DNA of 64,000 nt from Acestrorhynchus altus. Its lineage: Eukaryota; Chordata; Actinopteri; Characiformes; Acestrorhynchidae. A program made the translations under genes and the position numbers. The stretch lies in the NCBI GenBank assembly GCA_034509495.1, contig CM067503.1, positions 5,569,133-5,633,132 on the forward strand, written 5' to 3'. Under the pieces are notes generated by a model that did not search any database, was not told the DNA's origin, and saw only the letters and a list, made by a program, of their open reading frames with translations. Below, piece after piece: positions 60,101 through 64,000 of this stretch. Numbering within the stretch: position 1 is the first letter of the stretch; each line of letters begins with the position of its first letter.

Positions 60101-63100
60101 AGCAGAGAATCCAGGAATGCAAACCAAAGCCTGTGATGTTGGCCAAAAGGAAAGTAAACCTCTTGTACATGCGCACCAATTCGCATTGTTCAGACAAAGA
60201 TACAGGTTACATTATAGGTGACAAAAGTGTCACAAAACCTAAATTCCTACAGAATTGTGGGAAACCACTCCAAGTGTGTGTGAATTTGAAGACTGAGCAT
60301 GACCAGTTTCACACTATAAAGAGTCTTTACCTGAATGACATGGAGAACCACACAGCCATCATCATGTAGGTGACACGACGGTACTCAGGATTGAAAACGG
60401 TCAGGAAGTTGCCCCACACCTGCAAGGGTTCAATAACAGAAAAGAACACAGAATCACTTCACTGGAATGCGTGGACATGTTCTCTGAGAACTGCAAAACC
60501 TTAAAGGAAAACACATATTGGGACACCTGCTCATTCGTTGTTTCTTCTGTATTTAGGGATATTACAAAAGATGTTATCCTGCTTTTGTTGACGTAGCTGT
60601 CTCTACTGTCCAGGAGGATTTCATTGTATTCAGTAACATGTTGTTTGTTTACAATCCCAACTCATCCCAAAAGTACTGGATGGAGCACCATCATTCCAGA
60701 GAACACAGTTCCACTGCTCAACAGCTCAACGCTGAGGGGCTTTATACTCCTCTAACCCATTCCTGGCATTAGGCATGGAGTCATAGACTGATTATCTGCT
60801 CCAGAGATTGGTGTTCCATTGGAAAACTTTTCTATTGGGACTAGAAATGCTGTGTGCATTTGCACATCTGTGTCAGCAATGGTTTCAATTCGTTAGAAGG
60901 GGTGTCCAAAAATATATGGACATATAGGGTGTATCTGAGTGTTGGTTCTTCAGGAGGACACAGAGATGTAATTTGAAGGTGTAGAGTGTAGCAGGTACTA
61001 GGAATGGAGGGTAGGTAACTGGTCTGGGGCCCATGTGAGGAGCCCACATGTGGTGTTTACTAGGTCTGATTAACTCTAGGTGTGGCTGAGTTGATGTACC
61101 TGATGAAAGAGATTGGTGAGCTTAATCCTCCAGCGCTGGTGCCAGGCTGTGGCCTCACCTCCCATATCCACCAACTCATCCATCTGCTTCACTGTCTTAA
61201 TAGTGGTCACCTGGGTATGCAGAAGTGCATTAGTATCAGATACATGAAGAACAGTGAACAACTCAGAACTCAACCATCTCAAAGCCCAGATTAAATACTG
61301 TACTTGATTTTACCAGCAAACTCCTTATCGGGTCATCACCTTCAAATATTCATTTATATTTACAATATCTTCTTATGTAGGAACATGAATTTCCATTAAT
61401 TAACAATCCAAATGTTTGCACATTCATTTATTCATGTATGGATGGTGAACAGGTGGTGTTCACACATCACTCATTGCAGCTTTTCTAAATTTTAACGCAA
61501 CACCTCCAGAAAAATGAGATTAATGTTAAGAACATAACGTATGACCAGAGTGCTTGCATAAGCCTCACAGGGTTTCAAACCGAGTACTGCTTAGTCACCC
61601 CCTCCCATCCTGCACCATTTGCATGTACCAGTATCCAAGGAAACGAACTGAAACTTTAAGATCAAACAGAAGTTTGCATATTGCAAACAACTAAATCCAA
61701 AACTCAAACGTATCACATAAATGTGTGACACTTTGATCTCCTCCACTGCCGTGCAGATAAATGGAAGCTCATTAGCATGACTGAATAAATCATTTCATAA
61801 CTGGAGCGATTCAGAATCCCCAGATTCGAGGCCATCTCTCTGAGCAGTTGTAAAAGTCGCTGGTACTTACAGAGAAGACCCTCTCAGGATAACCCTTGGC
61901 CCTCATGTTGGTGTCATGGACTTGTTTCAGGATCATCCAGGCTTCGTCGTGTTTTCCATTCTGTCAAAAGCAGACGTCTGCTTACACTTCCTCGTAACAG
62001 GTAGACACATATAAACAATGCTGCTTCAAAACAGAACCTTCTGGATTAAAGGTGCCCTGGTGTAATAAACGGCATCACCTTGGTAAAGCTGAATATTGAC
62101 AGTTTCACCAATTTTGTGGGATATTTTCATATTTTGATGATTCACCAAAAAATTCAAAGTGTATTTATAGGAGACAGTCACACATGCCAGCTATTGTTAC
62201 TGTCAGGAACTCTTAGGCTACTCAAATATGTCTTCATTTCAGATGTAAATATTTATTTACAATATTGAAACATTTATATGAATTTGACCATGTTTTTTTA
62301 ACTTATAAATGCTAAAACACTTTACATCTCAGATACCATGTTGAAAATTGATCATCCAAAGTGTTTTTCAGCTGAAAATGGAAGGATTTAGATAAATATT
62401 TGTAATGGTTAGATTGGCAGGGATATTTATAATAATATGTTCTTCAAAATACTTGACAAAAGCCCACATAACACAAAAAAAGTCCTTTATTATTTTAGTT
62501 ATTTATTTGTGTGTCAATATAGTCCCTTCTCAGGACTTTAATTCTGAAATTTGAACACGGTGTGAGCAACAAAAGAGAGCAAACAGCCCCTCCCTTCTCA
62601 TTTTCCCCTGCAATCCAATATCTGGGTCAGTGATGGCATAAGCTTCCCCCCTCACACTGACCAGTCAGAGTCTGTATGCAGGTTGAGCATGTACATGCGA
62701 CACAGAGCAGTAAACATGCACTGTTTTGGCCTTTAATCTGAGATTTAATTCATTTGGAAATTGAGTGAATTTTAGCTGTTTTGCGAGCTGGATTCCTCAC
62801 TGATAACTCATCACACAGTGATGACCATGATTAGTGGTTGCAAAGCTGTAGTTTGTTATGATATATGTATCACGTCTGTGGGTTACTCGGATCCTGAGAT
62901 ATGCAGCTTAGAAAACAGTGCACTGTCCCATGTTTTCAGAGCAGATCTTGGGTTCTAAGAGTTAACTGTGCTACATATAGTCAACTTGTCCCCTTGGAGC
63001 TACAAGGTTCTGTCTGTATTCTGAGCAGTCTCTGTAGGGACATTGACACATATGGCTGTCACAGGTTGTCACAGAATAAGAATACGTAAAAAACGTCAGA

Positions 63101-63530
63101 TAGAACCTTACAATTTCAAGGGTAAGAACTGTTATGGATAACATACGTCACACAGAGCCAGAAAGAATGTCTATTTTGGATGAATAAGCAATTAAATGCT
63201 GTCTGAGGCAAGTGTTTGAGGCAAAATGACGGCTTACGCATGCAGCTTCGAACTTCAGACAATAAAGGTGTCTTGACTGGTCAACTACATTTGGGAGACG
63301 GGGAAGACATGATTCATATGTGCATATTTGATTTCTCCCACAGTTTAAGACGAATGTGATCTGTCATCTGGAGATAGGTGCTGCTGAGTCACTGACCTCC
63401 AGGAAGAAGCGTGGGCTTTCTGGCATTGTGTTCAGAGCTGCAATGGCCGCCACCGAGGGGAATGCACACACCAGTACAAACACCCTCCAGCTATGGAACT
63501 GGTAGGCTGAACCCATCTGGAAGCTCCATC
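52542..63530 (-). CDS. sv2a: sv2a, synaptic vesicle glycoprotein 2A (3' nine coding exons; 5' part outside window)
   Basis: SV2A is a 12-transmembrane major-facilitator-like glycoprotein of synaptic vesicles and endocrine granules; in mammals it modulates calcium-dependent exocytosis and synaptotagmin trafficking. Nine minus-strand exons join in frame (63530-63397, 61960-61871, 61210-61100, 60419-60331, 59111-58947, 57954-57821, 56248-56045, 54632-54473, 52725-52542), every intron GT-AG, giving about 422 codons of an expected ~740. They run from TM6 through the cytoplasmic loop, TM7, the large glycosylated luminal loop and TM8-12 to the stop. The C-terminus ends LPETRGQVLQ, which as I recall matches SV2A and differs from SV2B and SV2C. 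The exon encoding the N-terminal side (synaptotagmin-binding tail, TM1-5) must lie right of 64000. No frameshift or internal stop is seen, so the copy looks functional. It could be one of two teleost sv2a ohnologues; the window cannot say which. Confidence 0.95.
52890..53180. mobile_element. DNA-transposon remnant in sv2a last intron
   Basis: cttgtgtgaaaaagtgactg, agctggttccacctccgctt, ttagcagcattaactgtaac and catttggcccactcctcctt occur in the order of a familiar fish DNA transposon, diverged and non-coding. Confidence 0.6.
53265..53458. mobile_element. MITE family M5, copy 3 (sv2a last intron)
   Basis: gcaaccatggtcctagaggc and ggaccacagttgagaaacac form inverted ends; gatgcagggtaggggtgcct matches copy 2 at 45090-45260. 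Confidence 0.75.
53995..54030. repeat. (GAT)n microsatellite (sv2a intron)
   Basis: About eleven gat units. Confidence 0.95.
54166..54317. repeat. Compound (AAT/AAC/GAT)n trinucleotide tract (sv2a intron)
   Basis: A 150-base mixture of aac, aat and gat triplets, 156 bases before the splice donor of window exon 8. Confidence 0.95.
54473..54632 (-). CDS. sv2a: sv2a window exon 8 (TM9-10)
   Basis: Encodes AGSSVISCVSCFFLSFGNSE, then SAMIALLCLFGGISIASWNS and LDVLTVELYPSDKR. Two hydrophobic segments correspond to TM9 and TM10, and the ELYPSDKR loop is a hallmark of SV2 and related MFS proteins. The acceptor is ctgcag and the donor gtactc. The exon is 160 bp. The upstream intron holds a LINE tail, and the downstream intron holds long trinucleotide repeats. 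Confidence 0.95.
55560..55895 (+). mobile_element. LINE 3' end fragment (sv2a intron)
   Basis: gcaatttccctctgggttta followed by ataaagaataacctgattct and a short (TGATTC)n tail is the typical 3' terminus of fish LINEs that end in a hexamer repeat. The upstream 250 bases are plausibly its 3' UTR. Confidence 0.6.
56045..56248 (-). CDS. sv2a: sv2a window exon 7 (end of luminal loop, TM8-9)
   Basis: Encodes a run containing INSRLINSTFLHNKEGC (third luminal sequon NST), then the hydrophobic AYMIYFVSFLGTLAVLPGNI and the MFS loop DKIGRLRML. It closes the luminal domain and spans TM8 and the start of TM9. The acceptor is ttttcag and the donor gtaaat. The exon is 204 bp, with split codons at both ends that join neatly to the flanking exons. 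Confidence 0.95.
56885..56945 (+). mobile_element. tRNA-derived SINE scrap (sv2a intron)
   Basis: gatcgcaagttcaatccctg is B-box-like and is followed by tggtgcaac text, then the (ATT)n tract. Too short for a family assignment. Confidence 0.35.
56951..57031. repeat. (ATT)n / (TTTA)n microsatellite left of hairpin
   Basis: About seventeen att units, a short ttta stretch, then att again up to the left arm of the inverted repeat. Confidence 0.95.
57032..57261. repeat. 82-bp inverted repeat with one mismatch around an (ATT)n loop
   Basis: The left arm 57032-57113 and right arm 57180-57261 are reverse complements over 82 bases with a single mismatch (A57037 opposite C57256). Arm text includes cagaatctgtgatattacat and gttgtgtaatcccaacatt. 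The 66-base centre is mainly (ATT)n. It lies in the intron between sv2a window exons 6 and 7. No coding function. Confidence 0.95.
57295..57560. repeat. Family R1 'GGTTGCTATGG' array (sv2a intron)
   Basis: aagtggttgctatggtgttg and variants recur about every 25-35 bases; same motif as 28000-28480. Confidence 0.85.
57821..57954 (-). CDS. sv2a: sv2a window exon 6 (luminal pentapeptide-like repeat region)
   Basis: Encodes FLNLKMKSMVFEDSLFEECY and continues FEDITSTNTFFKNCTF...FYNT. The recurring spacing of aromatic residues is the pentapeptide-repeat-like beta-helix of the SV2 luminal domain; NCT is the second conserved glycosylation sequon. The acceptor is tcaaag and the exon's first base completes a split lysine codon. 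The exon is 134 bp and ends one base into an aspartate codon, with donor gtgaga. Confidence 0.94.
58947..59111 (-). CDS. sv2a: sv2a window exon 5 (start of luminal domain 4)
   Basis: Encodes YYGLTVWFPDMIKYLQKQEY, then a stretch including KVEHVTFNFTLENQIHRQGE. It completes TM7 and begins the large luminal loop. The NFT sequon matches the first of the three N-glycosylation sites known in this loop of mammalian SV2A. The exon is 165 bp, acceptor cctaaag, donor gtaagc, ending two bases into a lysine codon. Confidence 0.94.
59560..59790 (+). mobile_element. SINE-like repeat (sv2a intron)
   Basis: tgcaggtgcgaatcctgagt (B-box-like), then aatttggccatgctctttct and gatgctggtcggcccagtca follow the order of a tRNA-derived SINE found in many otophysan fish. 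The A-box side is degraded. Confidence 0.5.
60331..60419 (-). CDS. sv2a: sv2a window exon 4 (TM7)
   Basis: Encodes VWGNFLTVFNPEYRRVTYMM then MAVWFSMSF, the end of the cytoplasmic loop and transmembrane segment 7. The acceptor is ttgcag and the donor gtaaag. The exon is 89 bp and ends two bases into a serine codon finished by the next exon, giving ...SFSYYGLTVWFPDM across the junction, a diagnostic SV2 sequence entering the lumenal loop. Confidence 0.94.
60505..60935 (-). mobile_element. MITE family M3, copy 4 (sv2a intron, inverted)
   Basis: ggaggatttcattgtattca, tggcattaggcatggagtca and the end ggggtgtccaaaaatatatg match the 38165-38565 copy in order. It lies between window exons 3 and 4. 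Confidence 0.8.
61100..61210 (-). CDS. sv2a: sv2a window exon 3 (cytoplasmic loop, divergent)
   Basis: Thirty-seven codons starting VTTIKTVKQMDELVDMGGEA and ending with LFHQ before a gtacat donor. It sits in the central cytoplasmic loop before TM7. The ...WHQRW... core aligns with the WYQRW of mammalian SV2A, while the rest is less conserved, as is usual for this loop. The exon is 111 bp, phase 0 at both ends, with acceptor cccag. Confidence 0.93.
61871..61960 (-). CDS. sv2a: sv2a window exon 2 (central cytoplasmic loop)
   Basis: Thirty codons, NGKHDEAWMILKQVHDTNMR followed by AKGYPERVFS, all in phase 0. This is the start of the cytoplasmic loop between TM6 and TM7, and as I recall it is nearly identical to mammalian SV2A here. 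The acceptor is gacag and the donor gtaagt. The exon is too short to stand out as an open reading frame; it was found by matching the family sequence between the flanking exons. Confidence 0.95.
62990..63122. mobile_element. Short MITE with ~25-bp inverted ends (sv2a intron)
   Basis: ccttggagctacaaggttct and agaaccttacaatttcaagg are imperfect inverted repeats enclosing about 130 bases. A solitary end occurs at 39218-39250. Confidence 0.65.
63397..63530 (-). CDS. sv2a: sv2a window exon 1 (TM6, sugar-porter PESPR motif)
   Basis: Encodes about 44 residues beginning GWSFQMGSAYQFHSW and ending MPESPRFFLE. The hydrophobic stretch WRVFVLVCAFPSVAAIAAL is transmembrane segment 6, and PESPR is the sugar-porter/MFS signature at the start of the central cytoplasmic loop. 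The acceptor (ag before 63530) leaves two bases completing a split glycine codon, so an upstream exon must end with one base; it is outside the window. The donor is gtcagt after the GAG codon. The exon is 134 bp and ends in phase 0. Confidence 0.95.
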
Positions 63531-64000
63531 CTGGTTGGAGATGAAAACAAAAGAACAGATCTTAGACAAGGTCACATATAACCATGAATCAAATTCTCAT
63601 CCAAGCACCATTTCATCTGCTTTAGAGCTGAGATCCTACGTCTGCGGTGTAACTAAACCCAGGGAATGTCTGAAAGTGTATGTTCGAATCTTTCTAGGGG
63701 ATTCTAAATTACATAGCAGGGAATCCTGTTTCACAGCATTACGTCTTAGCCAACCGGTGAGAGTGCTCGCTGGGAGTATTGCAGCAGTGTTGAGGGAGAG
63801 TTGTAGCAGGGGATGGCAATAATGGAGAAGTTAGGATTGTAACTATGTAATAGTGCTGTCAGTAGTTAGGGCGGGACTGTTACCTTGTATAATGATAGTG
63901 TTGTTAATGTTACTATATATAATGATAATATTATTAGTAAGATTGAAAATGTCATAACTGATGGGACGATTGATATAATTGTATAACGATAGTGTCATTA
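63531..64000. other. sv2a intron running off the right edge
   Basis: Intronic sequence upstream of window exon 1. 63870-64000 repeats tataatgatagtgt-like words. A 95-codon plus-strand frame at 63535-63822 is antisense to the gene and has no family match. Confidence 0.6.

Noticed and set aside
52542..63530. sv2b or sv2c instead of sv2a
   Set aside because: The C-terminal LPETRGQVLQ and the TAFGFLNALCKLAAVLGISI segment agree with SV2A as I remember it, and the neighbouring bola1 matches the SV2A locus.

Overview
The window looks like one strand of a teleost fish chromosome. The evidence is intron-containing genes with GT-AG junctions, AT-rich DNA with many microsatellites, a high load of Tc1/mariner-like, LINE, SINE and MITE remnants of kinds common in bony fish, and two recognisable vertebrate genes. 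An otophysan fish (characin, catfish or cyprinid relative) is a guess from the repeat types. Nothing in it is prokaryotic, plasmid or viral, and there is no CRISPR or operon-type system.

Only two protein genes can be supported, both on the minus strand in the right-hand third. sv2a (synaptic vesicle glycoprotein 2A) occupies 52542-63530 as nine coding exons. They cover the second half of the protein, from transmembrane segment 6 to the stop; the 5' exons lie beyond the right edge. bola1 (a mitochondrial BolA-like protein) is a compact gene at 43613-44053, about 8.5 kb downstream of the sv2a stop. BOLA1 and SV2A are neighbours on human 1q21.2, so this looks like conserved synteny. sv2a acts on synaptic vesicles and bola1 in mitochondrial iron-sulfur/redox homeostasis, so the adjacency is positional rather than functional.

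Layout: 1-12.6 kb holds single-copy sequence, several candidate conserved non-coding blocks, a 21-copy ~67-bp minisatellite (1.2-2.6 kb) and a degenerate minisatellite (9.4-9.9 kb). 12.8-32.1 kb mixes repeats (a duplicated 'ggttct' unit, SINEs, MITEs, Tc1 remnants, microsatellites, an element interrupted by another) with GC-richer single-copy islands. 28.8-35.6 kb is a graveyard of Tc1-like and LINE fragments. 36.4-43.5 kb holds MITEs, another candidate conserved block and quiet intergenic DNA. 43.6-44.1 kb is bola1, then two minisatellites (44.8-45.1 and 45.7-46.65 kb). 50.4-52.5 kb is the likely sv2a 3' UTR, and 52.5-63.5 kb is sv2a with repeat-bearing introns.

Most interesting signals: an 82-bp inverted repeat with one mismatch around an (ATT)n loop inside an sv2a intron (57032-57261); an apparently regulatory 43-kb gene-free region with several candidate enhancers; a TIR element split by a second insertion (26.5-27.3 kb); and a 'GGTTGCTATGG' repeat family at three loci that resembles RFX X-box half-sites. 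No new biological system is demonstrated. All conservation and family assignments rest on recognition by eye, without any database search.
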